DNA from: Albidovulum sediminicola
Lineage (GTDB): Bacteria > Pseudomonadota > Alphaproteobacteria > Rhodobacterales > Rhodobacteraceae
NCBI RefSeq assembly: GCF_025751575.1
Contig: NZ_JAOWLA010000008.1
Coordinates: 1-64,000, forward strand
DNA length: 64,000 nucleotides
Direction of reading: 5' to 3'
The notes below the pieces were generated by a model. That model was not told the origin of the DNA, did no database searches, and was given only the letters and a program-made list of their open reading frames with translations. The position numbers were made by a program, and so were the translations under genes. This document shows, in pieces, positions 7,145 through 16,934 of this stretch; positions within the stretch are counted from its first letter, which is position 1; every line of letters begins with the position of its first letter.

Positions 7145-8341
7145 ATGACCCAGAGCCTTAATCGTCGTCCAGCGAAGGCCCTCACGGCCCAATTCGTGAA
7201 GACGGCGACCAAGCCAGGTAAGCATTTCGACGGGCACGGGCTTTATCTGCGGGTGGCAGAGAATGGATCGCGCTACTGGGTTCAGCGGATCGTGATCCGG
7301 GGGAAGCGGTGCGAACTGGGGCTTGGCAATGCGGATCTCGTGTCGCTGGCCGAGGCGAGGGAACTTGCCCTAACCAATCGCAAGCTTGCCCGCGCCGGCG
7401 GCGATCCATTGAGGGCACGGCACGAGGCGGCCGCAATCCTGACCTTCGAGGAGGCCGCCCGAAAGGTCCACGAACTTCACAGGCCGACTTGGCGGAACAA
7501 GAAGCACGCGCAGGACTTCATCGCTTCGCTGGAAACCTACGCGTTTCCCAAGTTGGGAAGACTGAGATCGACAGACGTGGCCACAGCCGATGTTCTGGCT
7601 GTCCTCATGCCAATCTGGACCGAGAAGGCCGAGACTGCACGCCGAGTGCGGCAACGGATCGGCACAGTCATGAAGTGGACAATCGCGCAGGGATGGCGTC
7701 AGGATAATCCAGCCGAAAACATATCGCAGGCGCTCCCAAGGGTGGCGAAGAGGCCTGAACATCGCAAGGCCCTGCCCTACGAAGAGGTGTCGGGCTGCAT
7801 CGCTGCCGTGTGGGCCTCCGGAGCGGGGATCTCGACCAAGCTTGCCATCGAGTTCCTGATCCTGACCGCCGCCAGATCCGGTGAGGTGCGGGAAGCACGC
7901 TGGGATGAAATCGATTTGAACGACAGGGTTTGGGAGGTTCCGGCCGCGCGCATGAAGATGAAGCGCCCGCATCGCGTCCCTCTGTCGCCGCGCGCGATGG
8001 CCATTCTTGCCGAAGCCATGGCTCTTAGCGGCGGATCAGGTCTCGTGTTTCCGGGCACGAAGCCGGGCCGACCACTGTCCGACATGACTCTGTCCAAACT
8101 GGTCAAGGAACTCGGCTTCAAGGCCGACGTCCACGGCTTTCGCACGTCCTTCCGCACATGGGCCCAGGAACGCAGCACTTTTCCCCGCGAGGTGGCCGAA
8201 GCGGCTTTGGCCCATCTTTCCGGCGATGCAGTCGAACGGGCTTACGCTCGATCGGATGTCTTTGACAAGCGCCGGAAGATGATGGGGGCATGGGACGCGT
8301 TTCTCGATGGCGAGGCGAGCAAGGTAGTGAGGATACGATGA
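7145..8341 (+). CDS. P4-type tyrosine recombinase (integrase) with DUF4102 arm domain
   Basis: Encodes 398 residues. Residues 5-90 form the arm-binding domain (KHFDGHGLYLRV, YWVQRIVIRGKRCELGLG, SLAEARE), 100-195 the SAM-like core-binding domain and 210-380 the catalytic domain. Catalytic residues visible are R244 (TAARSGE), a lysine around 271-273, H330-x-x-R333 (HGFR), H357 and the nucleophile Y367 (AYARSD). The set appears complete. ATG at 7145 is chosen because GGGGGA precedes it by 4 bases; an in-frame TTG at 7121 lies in the repeat. It should catalyse integration and excision of the 6987-24600 element at tRNA-Ala. Confidence 0.93.
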   Translation: MTQSLNRRPAKALTAQFVKTATKPGKHFDGHGLYLRVAENGSRYWVQRIVIRGKRCELGLGNADLVSLAEARELALTNRKLARAGGDPLRARHEAAAILTFEEAARKVHELHRPTWRNKKHAQDFIASLETYAFPKLGRLRSTDVATADVLAVLMPIWTEKAETARRVRQRIGTVMKWTIAQGWRQDNPAENISQALPRVAKRPEHRKALPYEEVSGCIAAVWASGAGISTKLAIEFLILTAARSGEVREARWDEIDLNDRVWEVPAARMKMKRPHRVPLSPRAMAILAEAMALSGGSGLVFPGTKPGRPLSDMTLSKLVKELGFKADVHGFRTSFRTWAQERSTFPREVAEAALAHLSGDAVERAYARSDVFDKRRKMMGAWDAFLDGEASKVVRIR

Positions 8342-8451
8342 TGAAATGGGGATGGTTCCTGGCCAGACCTCCTTGGGAGATCGGCCCGTCACTACCGAAA
8401 GAAGATGAGTGCCAGACGAACTCCGAAAGCTCGTATGCGAAGGAGACTCAT

Positions 8452-8769
8452 ATGAGTCGTGCTTACGAAGAACTCCTTTGGGCAATGGGAGGCGGGCCTC
8501 GTCCGAAGCGCGCGCGAGGGCGTCCGGCCGTGCCCCTATCGATCGACCTGCGCCGCGCCATTGTTGTGGAAAAATACATGTCTCTATTTAGGGGACTCGG
8601 GCGAACGCATTCCAGAAATCAGGTTGTTGCGTCGCTGCAAAGACTGGCACATTCGGGCGATCTGGGTGAAAGCGAAGCGCAACTGTTTCCCCATGGAAAC
8701 CTGGCGTCCTCCATAAGTAGAGGAATGCAGGAGCTGAGGAAGCTAAGGGCGACTTTTTTGAGATCCTGA
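8452..8769 (+). CDS. Small protein of unknown function
   Basis: 105 residues, basic, with a proline/arginine-rich stretch (GGGPRPKRARGRPAVP) followed by a helical region. Start ATG 8452 is supported by AAGGAG six bases upstream; an in-frame ATG at 8338 overlaps the integrase stop but lacks this signal. A good terminator-like hairpin follows the stop. No family recognised. Its place after the integrase and its basic charge would suit a DNA-binding accessory protein, but this is only inference. Confidence 0.55.
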   Translation: MSRAYEELLWAMGGGPRPKRARGRPAVPLSIDLRRAIVVEKYMSLFRGLGRTHSRNQVVASLQRLAHSGDLGESEAQLFPHGNLASSISRGMQELRKLRATFLRS

Positions 8770-8773
8770 CTCT

Positions 8774-8804
8774 CCCGCGTTGCGAAATATTCGCGGGGAT
8801 TTTT
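8774..8804 (+). terminator. Rho-independent terminator
   Basis: CCCGCG and CGCGGG form a stem around a loop containing GCGAA-ATA-TTCGC, followed by GATTTTT. It lies 5 bases after the stop of the small gene ending at 8769 and separates the integrase unit from the AlpA-like gene. Confidence 0.7.
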
Positions 8805-8875
8805 CCGCAAGTTACCCGGCCGGCGTCTTCGTTCATCGTGCTGCCATGTCCCGAAGCATTCCGAGAGGAAACGAC

Positions 8876-9112
8876 ATGGCCAGTGATCTCAACGCCACGC
8901 GCCAGGAATATTATAAGGCGCCGATCAAACTAGTTGCGGACAGGCACCTTCGCCGCTCTGCCGTCGAACAACTGACCGGGCTTTCCCGATCGACAATCTA
9001 CGATTTGATGGCCAAGGGGCAATTCCCGCGGCCAGTTCGCCTCACCGCCAAGGCCGTTGCATGGCCTGAAAGCTCGATCGTCGCGTGGCTGGCCGCGCGC
9101 ACGTCCGCGTGA
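8876..9112 (+). CDS. AlpA-family phage regulatory protein / excisionase-like
   Basis: 78 residues with a MerR/AlpA-type helix-turn-helix: RRSAVEQLTGLSRSTIYDLM, then the typical AlpA tail KGQFPRPVRL, VAWPESSIVAWLAART. AGAGGA lies 7 bases before ATG 8876. AlpA proteins act as excisionases or activators of integrase genes in P4-like and related elements, so it probably controls excision of this element. Confidence 0.85.
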   Translation: MASDLNATRQEYYKAPIKLVADRHLRRSAVEQLTGLSRSTIYDLMAKGQFPRPVRLTAKAVAWPESSIVAWLAARTSA

Positions 9113-9123
9113 GCAATCCGGGA

Positions 9124-9840
9124 ATGGCACAGCTTCCGGCACTTCAGCGCTTCAACAATGCCTGTCTCGGCGATGGCGGTCGCACGGCGCGCGCCAGTTG
9201 CAGGAACAGCGCCGACCGGGCGCGCGTTGACTGGGCGATCATCTCTTCGACGATGCCGTCGCTTTTCGCATATTGCGAATTGACGCGCCACGACAACAGC
9301 GCGATCAGCCCCGTGCTTTGCGTCGGGGTGAAAAGACGTAACGCTTATATTCCAACAGTTTGCGCTATTCTGAATTCTGGAATCGAGAGTGAGGAGCCGG
9401 AAGGCCGCTGCCACGAGGATGAGGAGTCCGAGGAATTCCAGGAAACTAGCGACGTCGAGGATGCCAGCCAGGAGCCGAAAGATAAGCGGGCCGCCCTGAC
9501 GCCGGCCCGCCCTACGGTCATTCCCAAGGCGGAACCGCTCGTGAAGTTAATGTTCGTTGGTTTCGAGCCGATCACCCAGCGCCCCGCAATGGAGCCAAGC
9601 CACCTCCCTCCAGCCGATCTCGGCGGGATCCTCAACGCGCTGGGCGTGGTCGAGGGCATGCGGGGCAGGATGTTCTGTTGTGGGCGCGAGCATAGGGCCG
9701 AACTAGCAGGCCTACTAGCCTGGCTGGGCGGGATCGCGCGGCCGACTTCCTTGCCTCATCAAGGCCAATGCGCTGCAAGCCTGCTCGCTGGAGCGCGTCT
9801 CCGCCATCTCGAAGCTGATCGGGTAGAGGGTAATGGCTGA
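9124..9840 (+). CDS. Doubtful open frame, hypothetical protein
   Basis: A 238-codon frame fills the gap between the alpA-like gene and the replication-like gene. No domain is recognised. The middle (HEDEESEEFQETSDVEDASQ) is very acidic. Near the 3' end a different frame reads as a more natural alpha-helical tail (ALQACSLERVSAISKLIG, then TAG), so the region may be a decayed gene with frameshifts. It contains a TTCGCA-TAT-TGCGAA palindrome near 9266-9280. Start and reality are uncertain. Confidence 0.25.
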   Translation: MAQLPALQRFNNACLGDGGRTARASCRNSADRARVDWAIISSTMPSLFAYCELTRHDNSAISPVLCVGVKRRNAYIPTVCAILNSGIESEEPEGRCHEDEESEEFQETSDVEDASQEPKDKRAALTPARPTVIPKAEPLVKLMFVGFEPITQRPAMEPSHLPPADLGGILNALGVVEGMRGRMFCCGREHRAELAGLLAWLGGIARPTSLPHQGQCAASLLAGARLRHLEADRVEGNG

Positions 9841-10705
9841 CCCCTGGCTCAAATTCTACACCTCCGACTGGCGCTCAGACCCGCGCCTGCGGATGTGTGG
9901 GATCGCCGCGCGCGGCTTGTGGATCGAGATGATCTGCATCATGCACGAGGCAACCCCTTACGGCCATCTTCTCGTCAGCGGCCAACGCCCGACTGATGCG
10001 CAACTCGCCGTACAGGTAGGAACGACACCGGATCAGATCACAGCATTGCTGGGTGAACTGGAATCCGCTGGCGTGTTCTCCCGCACGAGACAGGGTGTCA
10101 TCTACTCGCGCAGATTGACACGCATGGCGAAGAAGGCGGCAACCGCTCGCAATAATGGTCGTAAGGGGGGCAACCCAACACTCAGAAATAAAACAGAAAA
10201 TCTACGGCCGATTAAGGACTTGGATAACACTGGCGATAACACCCAGAAGCCAGAAGCCAGATACCAGAATATTAGTAGCAGCAGCCCTAGCGCGCGCGAG
10301 GAGCAGGGGCTGGCAGAATCGGTTGCGCCGCAATCCGTCGATGACGACATAACCAACCTCTATGATCGCGTCGTGGCCGCCGCCGGCCTGCAGGTGGGTA
10401 CCATCCCGACGTACTGGATGCCTCCCACTGCGATCTATCATGTCGCCCGCTGGCGCGATCTCGGCCTCTTCGACGACGAGATCGTCGAGATCGTCCGCAA
10501 CCAGCGCCGCAACCACGCCGAACCGCCATCAGGGCCAAAGGCGTTCGATCGGGCGATGCAGATCTGCTCGTCCACCAAATCCCTTCCGAAGCTCGAACCC
10601 ATCCAGCAGATAGGATACAGCCATGGCAGACCAGCAGGAACCCCCCACCCAAATCACGAACGTCTCAGACGCATTGCTGAAGCGGCTGCAAGAGGCACGA
10701 CGTAG
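9833..10705 (+). CDS. Phage replication-type protein with winged-helix N-terminus
   Basis: 290 residues. The N-terminal 110 residues (ADPWLKFYTSDWRSDPRLRM, ARGLWIEMICIMHEA, YGHLLVSGQ, QVGTTPDQITALLGELESAGVFSR) follow a pattern common to prophage replication-initiation or DUF1376-like proteins with a winged helix. A linker rich in Asn/Ser/Lys follows, then a C-terminal helical part (WRDLGLFDDEIVEIVRNQ). It overlaps the next gene by 83 bases in another frame. Its probable role is DNA replication of the element. Confidence 0.7.
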   Translation: MADPWLKFYTSDWRSDPRLRMCGIAARGLWIEMICIMHEATPYGHLLVSGQRPTDAQLAVQVGTTPDQITALLGELESAGVFSRTRQGVIYSRRLTRMAKKAATARNNGRKGGNPTLRNKTENLRPIKDLDNTGDNTQKPEARYQNISSSSPSAREEQGLAESVAPQSVDDDITNLYDRVVAAAGLQVGTIPTYWMPPTAIYHVARWRDLGLFDDEIVEIVRNQRRNHAEPPSGPKAFDRAMQICSSTKSLPKLEPIQQIGYSHGRPAGTPHPNHERLRRIAEAAARGTT

Positions 10706-11126
10706 GAAAGAGGAGCGGCGCAACCGCCTGAATCCTCGCCTCATGTCCATGCTGGGCCCGTTCTGGTCGAGGCAAGAGACACCAGACGCCATCTTGGCCA
10801 TCGACCTCGAATGCTGGCTCGATGTCCTCGAAGTCTATTCCGACGAGGAGATCAGGCGGGCCTGGGCGGAGTACCAGCGCAGCGGCCCCCGTTCGGCCCG
10901 CGGCGTCCTCTACAAGCCCGATCCTGGCGCGCTTTACCAGATCATCGAGCGCAACCGAGCCCCAGCACGCGAGGCCGAGTACCGAAAGATGATGGAGAGC
11001 ATCAAGACCGAGGAGGCGCAGGCTGAAGCCGAGCGCCGCGCCTCCCTGCCGACCTACGAGCGCGCCAAGGAGATACTGCGCGAGGTCGCGGCCGCCAAGA
11101 CCGACAAGCCGGATGGAGACGTCTAA
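10623..11126 (+). CDS. Phage-type hypothetical protein, replication-region partner
   Basis: 167 residues, highly charged and helical, with a core 'AILAIDLECWLDVLEVYSDEEIRRAWAEYQRSG' resembling small proteins found beside replication genes in alphaproteobacterial prophages, which fits its position. It overlaps the preceding gene by 83 bases and is followed at once by a GTG-started small frame. No enzyme motif is seen. Confidence 0.55.
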   Translation: MADQQEPPTQITNVSDALLKRLQEARRRKEERRNRLNPRLMSMLGPFWSRQETPDAILAIDLECWLDVLEVYSDEEIRRAWAEYQRSGPRSARGVLYKPDPGALYQIIERNRAPAREAEYRKMMESIKTEEAQAEAERRASLPTYERAKEILREVAAAKTDKPDGDV

Positions 11127-11282
11127 GTGAACCCGCGCTTCCAGCATGCGATCTTCAACACGGACGGCCTCTGCCAATGGCTGAAGGCCGCCGTGCCGGG
11201 GCAGATTTGCGTCTACCATGCGTCGAAGAGCGCTCGCCGTGTCGCCGCCGCCCGGTCGCACCTCTTGGGCGCGCAGCTGTAA
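11127..11282 (+). CDS. Small phage-type protein (51 aa)
   Basis: Starts at GTG immediately after the TAA of the upstream gene and runs 51 codons: NPRFQHAIFNTDGLCQWL, then PGQICVYHASKSARRVAAA. The aromatic/polar composition is protein-like, and the back-to-back spacing suggests translational reinitiation. Function unknown. Confidence 0.45.
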   Translation: MNPRFQHAIFNTDGLCQWLKAAVPGQICVYHASKSARRVAAARSHLLGAQL

Positions 11283-11446
11283 GCAACACCGCGATTGGCG
11301 CAAGGCATGAATACTGGGAACGACCAAGATCTGATTGATTTGGTCCGGCATGCCTCGGCAATGGAAGCGTGCTTGGAGAAGACATTTTGCGCCCTTTTGA
11401 CCTATTTTTCACATCCGAACACCTAGGGCTTTATTGGTGTCTAGCC

Positions 11447-11746
11447 GTGACCGGAGAACAGCAGAGAGGCGAAGGTGTTGAGCGGGGCGCGCCGACCATC
11501 GTTAAGCAGAACCAACATAGAACACATTCGGGCACTATCGTCGTGGGCACCGACCGCATCCGGGTTCGAGGCCCGACCACGCGCGGCGTTTGGACGACCA
11601 TCGAAATTCTCGTGTGCCCGGTGACATTCTCCCCTCACCCACAGCAGATCGAGTCTGCCCGACGAGCCTGCGATGACTGGCGCCAATCGCTGGGTTGGTT
11701 GCGAGACGGGCTCATCGAATGCGGGATGCTAGCGAGGTCGCGGTGA
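11447..11746 (+). CDS. Hypothetical phage-type protein
   Basis: The C-terminal two thirds (VGTDRIRVRG..GVWTTIEILVCPVTFSPHPQQIESARRACDDW in pieces) resembles short proteins near the replication/packaging region of Rhodobacterales prophages. The beginning is uncertain: a longer frame opens at 11369, and GTG 11447 is only a guess. The preceding 160 bases hold no convincing gene. A small AGCCG/CGGCT hairpin follows at about 11791-11807. Confidence 0.35.
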   Translation: MTGEQQRGEGVERGAPTIVKQNQHRTHSGTIVVGTDRIRVRGPTTRGVWTTIEILVCPVTFSPHPQQIESARRACDDWRQSLGWLRDGLIECGMLARSR

Positions 11747-11868
11747 CAGAGGTCAAACCGAGGGTGCGGTCGTGTGAACGAACCCCACCAAGCCGCTGTT
11801 AACGGCTGGATTTCACCCTGCGGCTGCAATACCGTTTCAAAAAGATTTTTCGGGGGGCAGATTCACCA

Positions 11869-13402
<1,534 letters not shown>

Positions 13403-13410
<8 letters not shown>

Positions 13411-14692
13411 TTTCGTTCCCTTGGCTGACCTGTGCCTGAAGATCACGAAAGGCACGACGCCGAATGCGAAGGACGGCGGCTTTGCCGACAGCGGAATTAA
13501 CTATATCAAGTCCGAAAGCCTTTCTTATGACGGCTCGATTGATGCCACCAAGTTTGCGTTCATCTCTGAGGAAACGAACCAACGATTGAAGCGGTCCATC
13601 ATTCAGGATGGAGATATTCTTTACTCGATTGCTGGCGCGAACCTCGGAAAATGCGGGATCGCCCGCTCGGAATACTTGCCCGCAAACACCAATCAAGCTG
13701 TAGCAATTATTCGCGTTGATGAGCGGCGCGCTTCGAGCCGCTTTGTTAGTCTCTGCCTTCGCAACCCGAGCTTCGTTCAATCCGTTCTCGGCGGGGTAGC
13801 ACAATCAGCACAGCCAAATGTGAACCTCGCTGATATTGGCCGCTTCAGAATCCCGAACCTGCCCCTCCCCGAGCAACGCGCCATTGCTGCCACCCTCGGG
13901 GCGCTGGATGACAAGATCGAGTTGAACCGGAAGATGAACGCCACGCTGGAGGCCATGGCGCGGGCGCTGTTCCGCGACTGGTTCGTCGATTTCGGCCCCA
14001 CCCGCGCCAAGGCCGAAGGCCGCCCCCCCTACCTCTCCCCCGACCTCTGGCCCCTCTTCCCCGCCCGCCTCGACGCCGAGGGCAAGCCGGAGGGGTGGGC
14101 GGCTGGAACCCTGGGTGCTGTCGCCACAGCGCGGAACGAGGGAGTCGACCCCTCGGCGATCAGCCCCGACACGCCCTACATCGGCCTTGAGCACATGCCG
14201 CGTGGGTCAATCGCGTTGGCCGACTGGGAAGGAGCGGGTAAGGTTTCCTCAAACAAGGCCGCTTTTGCCGCAGGAGATTTCCTGTTTGGCAAGTTGCGCC
14301 CCTACTTTCATAAGGTCGGTATCGCCCCGGTCGCAGGTATCTGCTCCACTGACATTGTCGTTGCGCGCCCGAAATCTGCGGCTTGGGCCGGATTCGTCCT
14401 CGCTTGTATTTCGGACGAGGAGTTTGTCGCCTATACCGACAAGACCTCCACAGGCACGAAAATGCCCCGGACAAGCTGGTCGATCATGGCCAAGTATCCC
14501 GTGACACTGCCGCCCGCCGCGCTAGCCCAAGCATTCAACGATACCGTCTCTGCGATGTTTGAGCGGATCAAGGCCAACATCCACGAATCCCGCACCCTCG
14601 CCCAGACTCGCGACCTCCTTCTGCCGCGCCTGATGTCAGGGGAGTTGCTGGTGGCCAAAATCAGCGCATCCAACCCAAAGGGTATCGCATGA
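13403..14692 (+). CDS. hsdS: Type I restriction-modification system, specificity subunit
   Basis: 429 residues starting at GTG inside the hsdM 3' end. It contains two target-recognition domains (about 1-150 and 230-370) separated by conserved helical spacers ([20 protein letters not shown] and [20 protein letters not shown]). TRD1 is clearly richer in AT than the spacers, as expected when target domains are exchanged between strains. The protein selects a bipartite DNA target for HsdM and HsdR. It overlaps the next gene by four bases (ATGA). Confidence 0.95.
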
Positions 14693-15090
14693 ATCTCACA
14701 GTGCACTCCAAGAACGCCATGCTGCTGGGTAACGGCCTGATCGCCCATGTCCGTCGGTTGCAGGACTATCTCAAGAAACACGGCAAGCTGCCGACGAGTC
14801 CTTATCTGACCTACACCCAATTGGTCGAACAGACTGGGGCGCGGCTGGCGATGATGGGCATCGGAAATCCGCTCGACGAGGCGATGCAGGCGGTGCACGC
14901 GCCCGGCGTGCCGGAAAAGATGCGCGGCCTGACCATGTTTGTCCGTCCGAAAAGTGGTGAAATCGCCTATGGCGCTGGCAAGCATGATTGGCACGGCATC
15001 AACGCCAAGAACGTCATGCAATACCGGAAAGATGTTCTCGAACAGGATTGGTCGGGCGTGGCGTTCACGTCTGCAGATAGTGAGGTCTGA
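14689..15090 (+). CDS. Unknown accessory protein within the type I R-M operon
   Basis: 133 residues, not recognised. The protein begins [18 protein letters not shown] and contains YLTYTQLVEQTG and a C-terminal KHDWHGINAKNVMQYR stretch with several His/Trp/Asp residues. The segment 'YTQLVEQTG...GNPLDEAMQAV' looks like a small helical DNA-related or regulatory module. It is coupled to hsdS by an ATGA overlap and sits 2 bases before the next gene, so it is made with the R-M subunits. Its role could be modulation of restriction, but no evidence of function is visible. Confidence 0.7.
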   Translation: MNLTVHSKNAMLLGNGLIAHVRRLQDYLKKHGKLPTSPYLTYTQLVEQTGARLAMMGIGNPLDEAMQAVHAPGVPEKMRGLTMFVRPKSGEIAYGAGKHDWHGINAKNVMQYRKDVLEQDWSGVAFTSADSEV

Positions 15091-15092
15091 AA

Positions 15093-15989
15093 TTGCGGAC
15101 CTTGCTTCACACATTCCTGGAGCTCGGGGACGCGGTATCGCGGAACCTGGCCTTCGCACATGCCAATGACGGCAAGATAAGCTATGGCGAAGAGACCGTA
15201 ACAGAAACCAATCTGCTGGAAATCCTGCGTTGGCACTCCGATCGCGGCACACAATTGACTGCCATCTCAAAAGGTCAGGAAGCCAAGATCGGCGCCGATT
15301 GGGAGTGGGTAGTCGTCGGGCGGAAATACAGCCTTTTCATGCGTGTGCAAGCCAAGCGCACGAAGAAAAACGATCGCTTGACGATCAAGCACAAAGTCGG
15401 CAAGGCACCCAATATCCAAGAGCAGATCGACATTCTCATAAACAACTGTCCTGCAGCCACTCCTGACGAAATAACCTGGAAGCCTGTGTATTGCTTCTAT
15501 TCGAAGAACTCGGAGCGAAAGCTCTGGAAGTCTGCTGGAGGAAAAACCCCTTGGCGCCCTTACGAATATGGGTGCCTCATTGCAGACGCGACCGATATCA
15601 AGAAGAAGACCAGCATCAAGACGATTCAGGATGTCGAAGACGTATCAGTTCCATGGCACATCTTCTTTGCGCCGATAGGCTTCAAGACCCGGTACTTTTT
15701 TGCAGAATGGGCCGAAGGTAGCGACGGCACCTTGGGTTTCTTGATGTCAGAAGGTGTCATGGCAGTTTCGCCTGACCTTACTGATGACCGCAAGTCGCCA
15801 ACAAATGGCTTTCCAACCATCGAACAACTTAACGGCGAGATGGCAATCGACAAGGACATGGTCGGCGTCAGAGAAACTAACCCCGAGGAGCTGGAGCGCG
15901 TTCGCACTCGGGATCGTCGGGACGGAGTTGATGCTCCTCGATTCCTGATCCTCAATGTAAAGGATGAACCGAGCAGGAGGCGCGGATGA
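15093..15989 (+). CDS. DUF6615-like putative nuclease accessory protein
   Basis: 298 residues from a TTG start with GAGG upstream. The N-terminal half carries GEETVTETNLLEI, then GADWEW (67-72) and RVQAKR (84-89). This arrangement matches DUF6615-type proteins and looks like a PD-(D/E)xK-like nuclease core: an early Glu, an Asp of the DWEW motif and a Q-A-K as the third motif. The C-terminal half (YCFYSKNSE, YGCLIADATDIK, PWHIFFAP) is alpha/beta with unknown role. No ATPase motif. It is co-translated with hsdMS and overlaps the hsdR remnant by four bases. A defence-linked DNA-cutting role is inferred from motif and context. Confidence 0.65.
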   Translation: MRTLLHTFLELGDAVSRNLAFAHANDGKISYGEETVTETNLLEILRWHSDRGTQLTAISKGQEAKIGADWEWVVVGRKYSLFMRVQAKRTKKNDRLTIKHKVGKAPNIQEQIDILINNCPAATPDEITWKPVYCFYSKNSERKLWKSAGGKTPWRPYEYGCLIADATDIKKKTSIKTIQDVEDVSVPWHIFFAPIGFKTRYFFAEWAEGSDGTLGFLMSEGVMAVSPDLTDDRKSPTNGFPTIEQLNGEMAIDKDMVGVRETNPEELERVRTRDRRDGVDAPRFLILNVKDEPSRRRG

Positions 15990-16141
15990 CCACATTGCCA
16001 GAAGGCAAAGTTGAAGCAGTCCTCCTCGATCCACTTGCTGCGCTGGGTTACTGCTGCATAAGTGACGTGGGTTCAGGCCTAGATGGCACGACACCTGAGC
16101 CGATGACCAAGGCCAGACAGATGTCGGAGGCGGTGTTGTGA
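15986..16141 (+). pseudogene. Truncated hsdR, first ~50 codons only
   Basis: A strong AGGAGG precedes ATG 15986, which overlaps the upstream stop (ATGA). The 51-codon product starts MTTLPEGKVEAVLLD and aligns over its first 39 residues with the intact HsdR at 16935 (24 identical by eye: shared TL, VEAVLLD, ALGY, DG, PE). It then ends in TGA. This is the start of the original operon hsdR, cut off after about 50 codons. The divergence from the intact copy argues for replacement by a different hsdR allele rather than simple duplication. Confidence 0.85.
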
Positions 16142-16165
16142 CCCGCCCGCCCCTAACCCCGATGC

Positions 16166-16182
16166 GTTGCGTTTTTCGCAAC
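16166..16182. promoter_or_regulatory. Perfect palindrome upstream of the NYN gene
   Basis: GTTGCGTTTTTCGCAAC has 6-bp arms around a T5 loop. It lies between the hsdR remnant and the NYN gene, just before a TTGACC sequence at about 16190 that could be a -35 box. It could be an operator or a weak terminator for the hsdMS operon; orientation does not decide. Confidence 0.4.
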
Positions 16183-16298
16183 TGGACTCTTGACCTGGTG
16201 GAGAAAATGTCCACTTATGCGTTCATATCTCCCTCGGTGCTTCGGTGCCGGGGCGCGCGGCGGCCCCAGTGGCCGCTGCTGCTTTTTCGGGGGTTCGC

Positions 16299-16925
16299 AT
16301 GAGAACCCATGTCTATGTCGACGGTTACAACCTCTACTTTGGTTGCCTCAAGAAGACTCCGCACAAGTGGTTGAATCTGCACGCGCTTTGTAGCGCGCTG
16401 ATGCCGCAGAACGACATCCGTGCCATCCGCTATTTCACCGCGCAGGTCAGCGGCACCCCGCATGATCCCGACCAGCCGACCCGCCAGCAGACCTATTTCC
16501 GGGCTCTGCGCACCTTGCCGCAGGTCAGCATCCACCTCGGCCATTTCCTGACCCACGAGGTCAGCATGCCCGACGCCGCCGACTGGCAGCGCGGAAGATA
16601 CACCCCGCGGCGGGTGATGAAGACCGAGGAGAAGGGCTCGGACGTCAACATCGCCACGCATCTGTTGATCGACGCCTTCGATGATGCGTTCGACGTGGCC
16701 GTGATCGTCAGCAACGACAGTGACCTCAAGGAACCTATCTCGGTGGTTCGCAACCGGTTCGGCAAGACAATCGGGATTCTCAACCCCCAAGCCAAGGTCA
16801 GCCGCGCCCTGCAACCGCTGGCGCATTTCATCAAGCCGATCCGGCCAGGCGCCTTGGCGAACGCGCAGTTTCCGGCCGTAATGCACGACGGCAGGGGCCA
16901 GTTTCACAAACCGGCGCGGTGGTAG
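16299..16925 (+). CDS. NYN/LabA-like PIN-domain putative ribonuclease
   Basis: 208 residues. The NYN fold is clear: THVYVDGYNLYFG (D8, N11) at the first strand, EKGSDVNIATHLLIDA (D115) and VIVSNDSDLKEPI (D140, D142). These acidic residues form the metal site expected of an active nuclease, followed by GKTIGILNP. The start at MRTHVYVD is preferred over an in-frame ATG at 16245. The gene lies alone between a truncated and an intact hsdR, 9 bases before the latter, so both are probably co-transcribed. NYN proteins usually cut RNA; a role in defence or regulation is inferred. Confidence 0.88.
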   Translation: MRTHVYVDGYNLYFGCLKKTPHKWLNLHALCSALMPQNDIRAIRYFTAQVSGTPHDPDQPTRQQTYFRALRTLPQVSIHLGHFLTHEVSMPDAADWQRGRYTPRRVMKTEEKGSDVNIATHLLIDAFDDAFDVAVIVSNDSDLKEPISVVRNRFGKTIGILNPQAKVSRALQPLAHFIKPIRPGALANAQFPAVMHDGRGQFHKPARW

Positions 16926-16934
16926 GAGTCGGGA

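Noticed and set aside
8998-9414. 138-codon minus-strand frame opposite the AlpA-like gene
   Set aside because: Overlaps a recognised HTH gene on the other strand and has no protein-like pattern.
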